In this document: one piece after another, positions 53,378-62,008 of the stretch
Layout of the letters: every line of letters begins with the position of its first letter
Numbering within the stretch: position 1 is the stretch's first letter
From: Rathayibacter sp. SW19
GTDB lineage: Bacteria > Actinomycetota > Actinomycetes > Actinomycetales > Microbacteriaceae
NCBI RefSeq assembly: GCF_030866825.1
Contig: NZ_CP133020.1
Location: 1,550,001 to 1,614,000, forward strand
Direction: 5' to 3'
DNA: 64,000 nucleotides
The notes under the pieces: model-generated
The model's input: only the letters and a program-made list of their open reading frames with translations
What the model was told of the DNA's origin: nothing
Database searches by the model: none
Program-made: the position numbers and the translations under genes

Positions 53378-54637
53378 GTGCCCAGACTCTTGCGTTCGCT
53401 CCCCATTGGGATTGCGCCGATCTTGCTAGCGACGGTTGTTGCCGGTGGTTCCGGGTACATCGTCAACGCGATCGTGCCAATATTTCGAACACAGGCGGAA
53501 TATGCCGACTTCAGCATTCTGTGGTCGGCGCTCTACCTGATCATTGCGGCGCTTTCCGGCGTACAGCAGGAGGTGACGCGAGCGACCAAGCGACGCGCGG
53601 TCGAGGATCCGACTGTGGCGGCGAGCCCCGTGCGCGGTTTCGCTGTTGTTGCTTCAGCGGCCACCGGACTTGTCATTCTCATCACCGGGATCTGGTGGTT
53701 GCCCGCCGTGGTCGGCGGGAACGGCTGGGCGCTCGCCGTTCCGCTGGCCATCGGAACGGCGTCGTACATTCTTGTCGCGGTTCTGTGCGGCACGATGTAC
53801 GGACTCGAACTGTGGAAGCTTGTCGGTCTGATGATCGGCGTCGACGGTGTTCTGAGATTGCTCGGCGTCGTCGTCGCACTTCTGCTTGGGGCGGGGACCG
53901 TCGGGCTGTTCTGGGCGGTCGTGCTCCCGTTTCCCCTCACGCCATTTGCGCTTTGGTTCTTCGTCCGAAAATCGATTGTCAAGAAGTCGGAGCTCGATGT
54001 AGCTGCCCCTGCGCTCACTTGGAACGTGCTGCGCACCATCGTGGCGTCGGCAGCGACCGGTGTTCTGATCAGCGGGTATCCATTACTTCTAGCCGCGACG
54101 TCGCCATCGACTCCGAAGCACGAGTTGGCCACCGTCAATCTCTCGATCAATCTCATCAGAGCGCCGCTGGTGATCGTTGTACTCTCGTTGCAAAGTTATC
54201 TTGTCGTGCGCTTTCGCACCGCTGCGGGTGCAGCGCTGAGCATGTTTCTGAAGGTCGCGGGCATGATCATTGCAACGACTATCGTGCTCTCGGCGTTGGC
54301 CTGGCTACTCGGCCCATTCCTGCTCGGACTGTTCGGTCGAGGCTATGTGCTTGACGGCTGGGTCGTTGCTGCGCTCGTTGGCGCGTCGGGGATGCTTGGC
54401 GTGCTGTGCGTCAGTGGGCCGCTCGCACTTGGGCTCTCACAACACGGCGTGTACGTGACCGGCTGGGTTCTTGCTGCCGTGACATCCATTCTTCTGCTGC
54501 TGGTGCCTGGCGAATTGGTACCGCGGATGCTCATATCGCTTGCAGTTGGCCCGGTTGTCGGGGTTGCAACTCACGTCGTCGGTGTGGTGCGGGGAACCCG
54601 CAAGCCTCAGTCGCTGGAGAGATCGCTCCCGGGCTGA
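53378..54637 (+). CDS. Second Wzx-type flippase
   Basis: A 419-residue protein with about 12 helices and SLPIGIAPILLATVVAGG near the start. Segments such as TQAEYADFSILWSALYLI resemble the N-terminal region of polysaccharide flippases. It is not closely similar to the flippase at 36827-38122 by eye. GTG 53378 follows AAGGAG by four bases. Its end overlaps the convergent DUF2304 gene by 31 bp. Confidence 0.82.
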   Translation: MPRLLRSLPIGIAPILLATVVAGGSGYIVNAIVPIFRTQAEYADFSILWSALYLIIAALSGVQQEVTRATKRRAVEDPTVAASPVRGFAVVASAATGLVILITGIWWLPAVVGGNGWALAVPLAIGTASYILVAVLCGTMYGLELWKLVGLMIGVDGVLRLLGVVVALLLGAGTVGLFWAVVLPFPLTPFALWFFVRKSIVKKSELDVAAPALTWNVLRTIVASAATGVLISGYPLLLAATSPSTPKHELATVNLSINLIRAPLVIVVLSLQSYLVVRFRTAAGAALSMFLKVAGMIIATTIVLSALAWLLGPFLLGLFGRGYVLDGWVVAALVGASGMLGVLCVSGPLALGLSQHGVYVTGWVLAAVTSILLLLVPGELVPRMLISLAVGPVVGVATHVVGVVRGTRKPQSLERSLPG

Positions 54638-54999
54638 GTGCCCGGTGGAAGATGAGATTCAGCGCGTCGTATTCGCATCTCCTGCAATGCAAGTTTTTCG
54701 GCGAGTGTGCGGGTTTGTTCTTCGAGCTGTGTGAGCTCGGCGCTGTGTTGGATGCAAACCAAGAACAAGATCGCTATGCTCACGAAGAAGACGAGGTTTG
54801 TCGGCACCTGAACGCCGACCAGGTTGGCAGCCCAGACCAGCGTGGCCGGGAAGACGCCGACGACCAGCGCAAGTAGCCCGGCAATGAGCCACCAGATGGC
54901 ATGGCGCTCGCGCAGGCGTCGGCGTCGCAACATTTCGATGACAACGGCAAGCGTGATGAGTGAAGCGAGTATTCCAAAGATGTAACTCGTGATGCTCAT
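54607..54999 (-). CDS. DUF2304 membrane protein
   Basis: A 130-residue protein with three helices and VGVFPATLVWAANLVGVQ, the counterpart of VFPVTINYMAHLLGVG in the protein at 45234-45629. A coiled-coil tail follows (ELTQLEEQTRTLAEKLALQE). The ATG overlaps the stop of the GT2 gene as ATGA, so the two proteins are made together and probably act as a pair. Confidence 0.87.
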   Translation of the reverse strand: MSITSYIFGILASLITLAVVIEMLRRRRLRERHAIWWLIAGLLALVVGVFPATLVWAANLVGVQVPTNLVFFVSIAILFLVCIQHSAELTQLEEQTRTLAEKLALQEMRIRRAESHLPPGTQPGSDLSSD

Positions 55000-55730
55000 G
55001 CTGGTTCTGCACTTTTCAATTCGATTCGCGGTCGGATAAGCGCGAAAGCCAGCGCCATGCAAGCCCGACCAAGGTACGCAGCCGACTTGAAAGGATTGTG
55101 AGATGGTCGACCGCCAGCACGGGGTCGCATGGCCACAGGAACCTGCTGTATTCGACAGCCCGCGCGGGACGCGATTACGAGCGCTTCGATCGTATCTCCG
55201 AGGTATTCAGCAGGGTAATGGTCGGCGAACAGTTGCACAGCACGCGGCCCACTTGCCTTGAATCCGGAGGTTGCATCCGTCAGTTTTGTGTGTGCGAGGC
55301 GGCTGAGTACGCGTGCGAGCACGAGCATTGCCCATTGGCGCGGTCCCCGCACGGCGTAGTCACCTTCGCCCGCGAATCTTGCTCCGATTGCGATGTCGGC
55401 ATCTTCGAGCGCGGCGAGCAAGGCTGTTACTCCAGAGGGATCATGTTGGCCGTCGGCGTCGATCTGCACAACGACGTCGAAGTCGTTCTCAAGTGCGTAT
55501 CGAAAGCCGGTGCGCATAGCGCCGCCGACTCCGAGGTTGAAGGGTAATTTTGCCACCCGAGCCCCCGCCCGCAGGGCAACAGACGAAGTTCGGTCATGCG
55601 AGCCGTCGTCTACGACGAGACACGCGACACCAGGCAATTTCGCAAAAACCTCATGGACAACCGCGGCAACGGACTGTTCCTCATTGAACGCGGGCATGAC
55701 GATCAGAGTCCGCGAGAGAGGGAGGGCCAT
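54996..55730 (-). CDS. GT2 glycosyltransferase (DPM1/polyprenyl-phosphate type)
   Basis: A 244-residue enzyme: LIVMPAFNEEQSVAAVV, LVVDDGSHDRTSSVA, NLGVGGAMRTGFRYAL and VVQIDADGQHDPSGV, with the DxD-like acidic motif. This type transfers a sugar from an NDP-sugar to polyprenyl phosphate. It has no membrane helices; the DUF2304 gene that overlaps its stop may provide them. Confidence 0.92.
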   Translation of the reverse strand: MALPLSRTLIVMPAFNEEQSVAAVVHEVFAKLPGVACLVVDDGSHDRTSSVALRAGARVAKLPFNLGVGGAMRTGFRYALENDFDVVVQIDADGQHDPSGVTALLAALEDADIAIGARFAGEGDYAVRGPRQWAMLVLARVLSRLAHTKLTDATSGFKASGPRAVQLFADHYPAEYLGDTIEALVIASRAGCRIQQVPVAMRPRAGGRPSHNPFKSAAYLGRACMALAFALIRPRIELKSAEPA

Positions 55731-55855
55731 GACGACGATCTTATCAACGCGGCATCCCGTCTATCCTTGTACTGCCGCAGGCAGGCGGGGTATGGCCGAC
55801 GCGTGCGGCGGCTCGACGTTTGATCGAGTGGGCACAGTCATTTGCGAAGGGCCAG

Positions 55856-56626
55856 ATGGAAACCTCAGACATTCTCGTGATTCTCCCGACGCTAGGCGAC
55901 CGGATCGATACGTTAAGAGAAACTTTCGAGTCGATCGTCGAACAGCGCAGAACGGTGTCACTGACGCTCGCAGTGGTACTCCCCGCTAGTGCAACAGAAG
56001 CCCGGCAACTCGCGGAATCATATGGAGCCGTGATCGTCGACGATCCGAAAGAGGGAATATCGGCCGCGATTAATCGGGGTCTGGCCGCACGGACGACCGA
56101 GCGCTTCTATGCCTGGGTCGGCGATGACGATCTCTTTCGGCCGAGTGGCCTGAAAACCCTGAAGGCGCTGCTCGACCAGCACCCTGACGCCGTGCTCGCG
56201 TACGGCGGATGCGAGTACATCGACCCGACCGGCAAGATCCTCGCGATGAGCAACGCCGGCGGGTTCGCCAAGTTCCTGCTGCCGTGGGGCCCGGACCTCA
56301 TCCCACACCCAGGAACGATGATCCGGCTGGACGCGCTCGAGTCAATCGGCGGATTCGACGTAACGCTCAAATTCGCAATGGATCTGGACGCGTTCTTGAA
56401 GCTACGCTCGCATGGCCGTTTCGTGTGGACCCGTGTCGCCGTCTCGGCGTTCCGGTGGCATCCGGATTCGCTCACGGTCGCCAACCGGTTGGACTCGAGT
56501 TTGGAATCGGAACGTGTCAAACGCAACCATCTGCCCCGCGTCTTGCGCCCGATCAGTCCCGCATGGAACTACCCGATTCGCTGGGCGTCCGGCATCGCGG
56601 CCTCTCGGATCAGCGCTCGCGCATAA
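55856..56626 (+). CDS. GT2 glycosyltransferase
   Basis: A 256-residue GT-A enzyme. DILVILPTLGDRIDTLRET, DDPKEGISAAINRGLAA and YAWVGDDDLFRPSGL contain the expected acidic residues, followed by GGFDVTLKFAMDLDAFLKL. ATG 55856 has GAAGGG upstream, and a TTG at 55820 is an alternative. It is convergent with the fucose synthase gene, the two stops being adjacent. Donor unknown. Confidence 0.85.
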   Translation: METSDILVILPTLGDRIDTLRETFESIVEQRRTVSLTLAVVLPASATEARQLAESYGAVIVDDPKEGISAAINRGLAARTTERFYAWVGDDDLFRPSGLKTLKALLDQHPDAVLAYGGCEYIDPTGKILAMSNAGGFAKFLLPWGPDLIPHPGTMIRLDALESIGGFDVTLKFAMDLDAFLKLRSHGRFVWTRVAVSAFRWHPDSLTVANRLDSSLESERVKRNHLPRVLRPISPAWNYPIRWASGIAASRISARA

Positions 56627-57583
56627 CTATTTCGAGCGCAACGACGAGAGGTGCTCGAGGTACCACTCGTAGGTCGATCGGATGCCGTCCTCCAGTGAGG
56701 TCGATGCTTTCCAGCCGAGATCGTTCAAACGACTCACGTCCAGCAACTTCCGCGGAGTGCCGTCAGGCTTGGACTCGTCTTGTACCAGTTCACCCTCGTA
56801 TCCGACGATTTTGGCAATGGTCTCAGCCAGTGCTCGAATCGACAGATCCTCGCCCACCCCGACGTTGATCGTCTGCGGGTCGTCGTAGTTCTCGAGAAGG
56901 AAGAGGACCGCATCCGCAAGGTCGTCGACGAACAAGAATTCGCGAAGCGGCCTGCCTGATCCCCAAATCGTGACGGACGGGTCGTTCGCCACTTTTGCCT
57001 CATGAATCCGCTTCAGCAGAGCGGGCAGCACGTGGGAATTGCTCGAGTGGAAGTTGTCACCGGGGCCGTACAAGTTGGTCGGCATTGCGGAGATCCAGCT
57101 CCGGTTGAACTGGCGCCGCGAGGCTTGCACCTGCATGATGCCGGCGATTTTCGCAATCGCGTAAGCGTCATTGGTCGGCTCCAGTTCGCCGGTGAGCAGT
57201 GAGCTCTCTTTGATAGGTTGCTCTGCGAACTTCGGGTAAATGCAGGACGACCCGAGGAATAGCAGCCGGTCGACGTCGGCGGCGTTGGCCGCATCCATCA
57301 GGTTGACTTGGATCTGCAGGTTCTCGCTCAGAAAATCGGCCGGGAAGGTGTTGTTTGCTTGGATGCCGCCGACTCGAGCGGCTGCGTCAATGACCACATC
57401 AGGCCGCGTGTCGGCGAGAAAATCGCGAACTCGCTCGCGGTCGCGAAGATCCAGCTCCGACGACGATGCCCCGATCAGGTTCGAGAAGCCAGCAGCTTCG
57501 AGCCGGCGCCAAATGGCTGAGCCTGCCAAGCCGCGGTGGCCCGCCACATAGATCCGTGCGTCCTTATTGAGTTCGTTTACCAC
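56627..57583 (-). CDS. fcl: GDP-L-fucose synthase
   Basis: A 318-residue epimerase-reductase that turns GDP-4-keto-6-deoxymannose into GDP-L-fucose. VAGHRGLAGSAIWRRLEA, ARVGGIQANNTFPADF, LFLGSSCIYPKFAEQP and YAIAKIAGIMQ (Tyr-x3-Lys) are characteristic, as is NLYGPGDNFH. Its precursor is made by the divergent gmd gene. A 249-bp region separates the two, with no other gene seen. Confidence 0.95.
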   Translation of the reverse strand: MVNELNKDARIYVAGHRGLAGSAIWRRLEAAGFSNLIGASSSELDLRDRERVRDFLADTRPDVVIDAAARVGGIQANNTFPADFLSENLQIQVNLMDAANAADVDRLLFLGSSCIYPKFAEQPIKESSLLTGELEPTNDAYAIAKIAGIMQVQASRRQFNRSWISAMPTNLYGPGDNFHSSNSHVLPALLKRIHEAKVANDPSVTIWGSGRPLREFLFVDDLADAVLFLLENYDDPQTINVGVGEDLSIRALAETIAKIVGYEGELVQDESKPDGTPRKLLDVSRLNDLGWKASTSLEDGIRSTYEWYLEHLSSLRSK

Positions 57584-57819
57584 TTAGTTGTCCACCAGTT
57601 TCGGTTGTGTTTGGCTGCTCGACGCATACAACGGCCTCGCCCGCGCAAAACTTCCGACCGCGAAAGTGGTGGTCAGCATGCGGACGCCCCAGACAAGCGT
57701 AAATCACGCGGATCATGGTAGTCGCAAGTGCGATTGAGCCCTGCGCTAGGATTGCTACGTTTTGACGATCGAGCCGTCGCCTCGACACGACACCGGGCGA
57801 AGGCTCATGTTCCGCACTG

Positions 57820-57825
57820 GATAAT
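57820..57825 (+). promoter_or_regulatory. GATAAT -10 box of gmd
   Basis: GATAAT is followed by seven bases and ATG 57833, as expected of a leaderless promoter. A further box, TAGGAT, lies at 57747-57752 in the same gap. Confidence 0.55.
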
Positions 57826-57832
57826 GAACCCT

Positions 57833-58861
57833 ATGACTTCCACGAACAACAAGCGCGCCCTGATCACCGGCATCACCGGTCAGGACGGCAGCTATCTCGC
57901 CGAGTTGCTTTTGCAGAAGGGTTACGAGGTACACGGGTTGATTCGTCGGTCCTCCACCATCAACACGAGCCGCATCGATCACCTGTATCAGGACCCGCAC
58001 GAAGAGGATGCCCGGCTGTTCTTGCACTACGGCGACCTGACCGATGGCTCGCGACTGGTCACACTGCTGGCCCAGATCCGGCCCGACGAGGTCTACAACC
58101 TGGCCGCGCAGTCACACGTGCGCGTCAGCTTCGACGAGCCGGAATACACCGGTGACGCAACCGGGCTTGGCACGACGCGACTGCTTGAGGCAATTCGCAT
58201 GACGGGACTGCATTGCCGGTTCTATCAAGCCAGCAGCTCTGAAATGTTCGGCGCAACGCCGCCACCGCAGAACGAGGAAACACCGTTCTATCCGCGCTCG
58301 CCCTACGGCGCTGCCAAGGTGTATTCGTATTGGATCACGAAGAATTACCGCGAAGCATACGGAATGTTCGCGGTGAACGGGATTCTGTTCAATCACGAGT
58401 CGCCGCGCCGTGGGGACACGTTCGTGACGCGCAAGATCACGCGTGCTGTCGCGCGCATCGCCGCCGGTACGCAGACTGAACTGTTCATGGGCAATCTTGA
58501 CGCTGTTCGCGACTGGGGCTACGCCCCCGAATACGTCGAGGCGATGTGGCGGATGCTGCAGCACGATGAGGCATCGGATTACGCCGTCGCAACGGGCGCG
58601 CGCTACACCGTTCGCGACTTTCTGCAAATCGCGTTCGAGCATGCTGAGCTCGACTGGGAGAAGTACGTCAAATTCGATGAACGCTACCTGCGCCCGACCG
58701 AGGTCGATGCGCTCGTCGGCGACGCTTCGAAGGCCGAGCGTCTTCTCGGCTGGACGCCGAAGACGCTGACGCCCGACCTGGCACGGCTCATGGTCGATGC
58801 GGACATCGAAGCGCTCGAGGCGAGCGGGCGCCCCTGGATAGACCGAGTCGCGTTCGCGTGA
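57833..58861 (+). CDS. gmd: GDP-mannose 4,6-dehydratase
   Basis: A 342-residue enzyme with ALITGITGQDGSYLAELLL, GLIRRSSTINTSRIDHLY (NADP contact), YQASSSEMFGATPPPQ with the catalytic Ser/Glu and YGAAKVYSYWITKNYREAYG (Tyr-x3-Lys). It makes GDP-4-keto-6-deoxymannose for fucose or a related deoxy sugar. ATG 57833 is favoured by the close -10 box; 57824 is an alternative. Its stop overlaps the next GTG by 4 bp. Confidence 0.96.
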   Translation: MTSTNNKRALITGITGQDGSYLAELLLQKGYEVHGLIRRSSTINTSRIDHLYQDPHEEDARLFLHYGDLTDGSRLVTLLAQIRPDEVYNLAAQSHVRVSFDEPEYTGDATGLGTTRLLEAIRMTGLHCRFYQASSSEMFGATPPPQNEETPFYPRSPYGAAKVYSYWITKNYREAYGMFAVNGILFNHESPRRGDTFVTRKITRAVARIAAGTQTELFMGNLDAVRDWGYAPEYVEAMWRMLQHDEASDYAVATGARYTVRDFLQIAFEHAELDWEKYVKFDERYLRPTEVDALVGDASKAERLLGWTPKTLTPDLARLMVDADIEALEASGRPWIDRVAFA

Positions 58862-59961
58862 ACTCTGCGCCGCACGCGGGACCGACAGACCTACGCGTAG
58901 CGTTGTCGATGTTGACGCTCGTGCCGGGCAGCATGGGCGGCAGCGAAACGTACGCGCGCGCGCTCACCCGCACGCTGCCCGAGGACCCGCACGTGCATGT
59001 CGAGGCCTTCGTTCCGCCGAGTGCGCGGGGATTCAGCGAGGCCGCACAAGAACGCGTGATCGACGGCATCCGGATCGGGCGCAGCACGCCTCAGCGACTT
59101 GCCGGAATCGCGAGAATCAACATGCACGCTGCGTCTATTCGTAGGACGATGCAGGAATTCGACGTTGTTCACTTTCCCTTTACGCTGCCGATGCCGAAGC
59201 CGCCGAAAAGCAGCGCGTTCGTGCAAAGCCTGTTGGACGTGCAGCACCTTGAGCTACCGGCGCTCTTCAGCAAAGGGGAACTGATGTTTCGGCGACGCTA
59301 CTACGAGGGCGCCGCTCGACATGTAGACGCCCTGATCACGATCAGCCACTTTGCGAAACAGCGGATGGTCGAGTTGGCGGGGCTGGATGCCGATCGCGTG
59401 CATGTGGCCCAACTGGGTGTTGACGCCGACCGTTTTGTGCCGAATTTCGGCGCACGTGGTGACTTCGTGCTGTACCCAGCACGGCCATGGCCGCACAAGA
59501 ACCATGCTCGACTCTTCGAAGCGATGGAGCTCGCGAGGCGCGCTCGACCGTCGCTGCGGTTGGTGCTGACAGGAGGCGGACTCGAGTCGCTCGGTACGGT
59601 GCCGGAGTGGGTTGATCGGCGCGGGCTCGTCAGTGAGCAAGAGCTGGGCGAGTTGTATCGCACGGCAAGCGCACTCGTGTTTCCCAGCTTGTACGAAGGA
59701 TTCGGACTTCCTCCGCTGGAAGCGATGGCATCCGGATGCCCGGTCGCGGCATCCAACGCAGGCTCGATTCCGGAGGTGGTCGGGACGGCCGGCGTGCTGT
59801 TCGATCCGCATGACCCCGCGGACATCGCCCGCGGCATTCACGAGGCGATTGCACGCACAGCCGAGTTGTCGCACGCCGGCGTCGCGCACGCCCGCACGTT
59901 CACCTGGGACCGTTGCCGCCAAGCCCACGTCGCTGCCTACCGAAGTGCACTGGAGAGGTGA
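58858..59961 (+). CDS. GT4-type glycosyltransferase
   Basis: A 367-residue GT-B enzyme. VPGSMGGSETYARALTRTL near the start and VFPSLYEGFGLPPLEAMASG with SNAGSIPEVVGTAG in the donor half are standard. The gene overlaps gmd as GTGA, so its donor is likely GDP-mannose, GDP-fucose or GDP-rhamnose. It lies 6 bp before the gmd-like gene. Confidence 0.94.
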   Translation: MNSAPHAGPTDLRVALSMLTLVPGSMGGSETYARALTRTLPEDPHVHVEAFVPPSARGFSEAAQERVIDGIRIGRSTPQRLAGIARINMHAASIRRTMQEFDVVHFPFTLPMPKPPKSSAFVQSLLDVQHLELPALFSKGELMFRRRYYEGAARHVDALITISHFAKQRMVELAGLDADRVHVAQLGVDADRFVPNFGARGDFVLYPARPWPHKNHARLFEAMELARRARPSLRLVLTGGGLESLGTVPEWVDRRGLVSEQELGELYRTASALVFPSLYEGFGLPPLEAMASGCPVAASNAGSIPEVVGTAGVLFDPHDPADIARGIHEAIARTAELSHAGVAHARTFTWDRCRQAHVAAYRSALER

Positions 59962-59967
59962 CGCCCG

Positions 59968-60960
59968 ATGACGACTGAAAGCGGGCAGGACGTCGTTCTC
60001 GTCACCGGAGCCGCAGGGCAGGATGGCGGTTACCTGGTTGACCGGTTGCTGAGCGAGGGCCACCTCGTGCACGCCATGTGCCATTCGACGCAGGGAGCGG
60101 AACGCGTCTCAGACCGGACACCGGCGGCCCGGACCCACGTAGTGGATCTTGCGGATGCCGCGGCCGTCGGCGTGCTCATCGCCGCCGTCCAGCCCACACA
60201 GATCTTCAATCTGGCGGGTAACAGCTCGGTCGCTCGATCCTGGGACTACCCGGCGCAGGCCGCGGACGTTATCGGAGTCGGACCTGTACGCATCCTGGAT
60301 GCAGCCTGGCGGCTGCAGACCACGCGCGGGCATGCTGTTCGATTCGTGCAAGCCTCGAGCGCTGAGGTGTTCGGTGACACCGAGGTCAGCCCGCAGGATG
60401 AGACCACGCCGCGCGTTCCGGTAACACCGTATGGTGCGGCGAAGGCGTTCGCGCAGGATCTGGTCGGCATGTACCGAAGCCGCGGAATGCATGCCAGTTC
60501 GGCGATCCTCTACAATCATGAGTCGCCGACACGGCCGCATTCTTTTGTTGCACGCAAGATCACGCACGAGGTCGCGCGCATCGCACTTCGGCAATCTGAC
60601 CGACTCGTGCTCGGCAACATCGACGTTGAGCGCGACTGGGGTTACGCGCCCGACTATGTCGATGCGCTCCTGCGCATCGCGCGGGCCAACAGCGCGAACG
60701 ATTACATCGTGGCCACGGGCGAGGCGCACACGGTGCGTGACTTTGTCGATGCCGCGTTCCGATCGGTCGGCATCGTCGAGTGGGATGACTATGTCGTCAT
60801 CGATCCGGCACTCTATCGACCAGCCGACCCCAAGCGATTGGTCGGTGATGCCACGAGACTCCGCGGGCTTGGCTGGAGGCCAACAATCGGCTTCGACCAA
60901 CTGGTTCGGCTTATGGTCGAATCTGATCTCACCCAATTGCGCGCAGAATTGGATGCTTGA
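59968..60960 (+). CDS. Gmd paralogue (GDP-sugar dehydratase or reductase)
   Basis: A 330-residue short-chain dehydrogenase of the Gmd group: VTGAAGQDGGYLVDRLL, FVQASSAEVFGDTEVSP, YGAAKAFAQDLVGMYRS and NHESPTRPHSFVARKIT all parallel Gmd, and RDWGYAPDYVDALLRI is shared with it. The RRSST loop that contacts the NADP phosphate is replaced by CHSTQGAERVSD, so the cofactor may differ. It may be a second dehydratase, or a 4-reductase making GDP-D-rhamnose. Confidence 0.84.
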   Translation: MTTESGQDVVLVTGAAGQDGGYLVDRLLSEGHLVHAMCHSTQGAERVSDRTPAARTHVVDLADAAAVGVLIAAVQPTQIFNLAGNSSVARSWDYPAQAADVIGVGPVRILDAAWRLQTTRGHAVRFVQASSAEVFGDTEVSPQDETTPRVPVTPYGAAKAFAQDLVGMYRSRGMHASSAILYNHESPTRPHSFVARKITHEVARIALRQSDRLVLGNIDVERDWGYAPDYVDALLRIARANSANDYIVATGEAHTVRDFVDAAFRSVGIVEWDDYVVIDPALYRPADPKRLVGDATRLRGLGWRPTIGFDQLVRLMVESDLTQLRAELDA

Positions 60961-60974
60961 CTGCCGGCGATCGG

Positions 60975-60980
60975 TAGGCT
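60975..60980 (+). promoter_or_regulatory. TAGGCT -10 box of the following GT2 gene
   Basis: TAGGCT, six bases and GTG 60987 make a leaderless-type promoter. It lies in the 26-bp gap after the Gmd paralogue, so this gene can be expressed alone. Confidence 0.5.
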
Positions 60981-60986
60981 CACGGG

Positions 60987-61973
60987 GTGAGCACCCCACA
61001 GCCGACTGCATCCCCGACCATCTCGGTCGCCCTGTGCACGCACAACGGTGCCGCGTATTTGCAGACGCAACTTGTGAGCATCCTGGAGCAGACGCGTCCG
61101 GTCGATGAGATTGTCGTCAGCGACGACGCGTCGACGGACGCGACCCTCGAAATCGTGCGCGCGACACTCGCCTCGATCGGCAGTGTGAAAGTGACCATTT
61201 TGCATAACGACCCGCCGCTCGGTGTTACCGTCAACTTTGAGCAGGCGATCCGGGCGACCACCGGTGACATCGTGATCCTCTGTGACCAGGACGACGTGTG
61301 GCACCCGAACCGGGTTGCCGCGGCGGTGCAGGGCCTCGCAAACGGCGCGCTGCTGCAGTTCTCGGATGCTTCGCTCATCGACATGGACGGGTCACCGCTC
61401 GGCGGCTCCCTGTTCGCCGCCCTCGAGATCGACGCTCAGACGCGGGCTGCGCTCGTCGACGGGCGCGCGTTCCAGACGCTGCTGAAGCGAAATCTGGCCA
61501 CAGGGGCGACGGTCGCGTTTCGACGGGAATTGCTCGGGGAGGCACTGCCGATTCCGGCGGCTTGGGTGCACGACGAATGGTTGACGATCTTTGCCGCGGT
61601 GCGCGAGAGTGTCGCCGTGTCGACCGAACAGCTGATCGGCTACCGGCAGCATGGTGCGAATCAGATCGGCGTGGTCGAACCGACGCTGCGCCGCAAGATC
61701 GCCCGTGTGCTGCAGCCGCGCGGCGATCGCAACCGCGGGTTGGCGGAGCGCTCTCGGCTGCTGCTCGAGCGGCTCGTGGCGCTCCAGTCGGAGCCCGGCG
61801 TCATCGACCGCGCACGGCGCAAGGTCGAGATCGAGACGTTCCGTGCGCAGTTGCCGGCAGCACGCATCCGTCGGGTGCTCCCGGTGCTGCGGCGCGCGGC
61901 ATCCGGCGACTATCAGCGGTACTGCAGCCAGGGCCTCATGGACGTCGTGCGTGACCTGCTGCAGCCCGCCTGA
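60987..61973 (+). CDS. GT2 glycosyltransferase, rhamnosyltransferase-like
   Basis: A 328-residue GT-A enzyme. ISVALCTHNGAAYLQTQL, VVSDDASTDATLEIVR and VILCDQDDVWHPNRV contain the CDQDDxW motif common in rhamnosyltransferases of this group. ATGATVAFRRELLGEALP and WVHDEWLTIFAAV follow. It starts with GTG next to a close -10 box. The convergent gene after it encodes the ligase-like protein. Confidence 0.9.
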   Translation: MSTPQPTASPTISVALCTHNGAAYLQTQLVSILEQTRPVDEIVVSDDASTDATLEIVRATLASIGSVKVTILHNDPPLGVTVNFEQAIRATTGDIVILCDQDDVWHPNRVAAAVQGLANGALLQFSDASLIDMDGSPLGGSLFAALEIDAQTRAALVDGRAFQTLLKRNLATGATVAFRRELLGEALPIPAAWVHDEWLTIFAAVRESVAVSTEQLIGYRQHGANQIGVVEPTLRRKIARVLQPRGDRNRGLAERSRLLLERLVALQSEPGVIDRARRKVEIETFRAQLPAARIRRVLPVLRRAASGDYQRYCSQGLMDVVRDLLQPA

Positions 61974-62008
61974 GGCGACCGTGCGAGATTGGCGCGCCGG
62001 CGCGCCCG

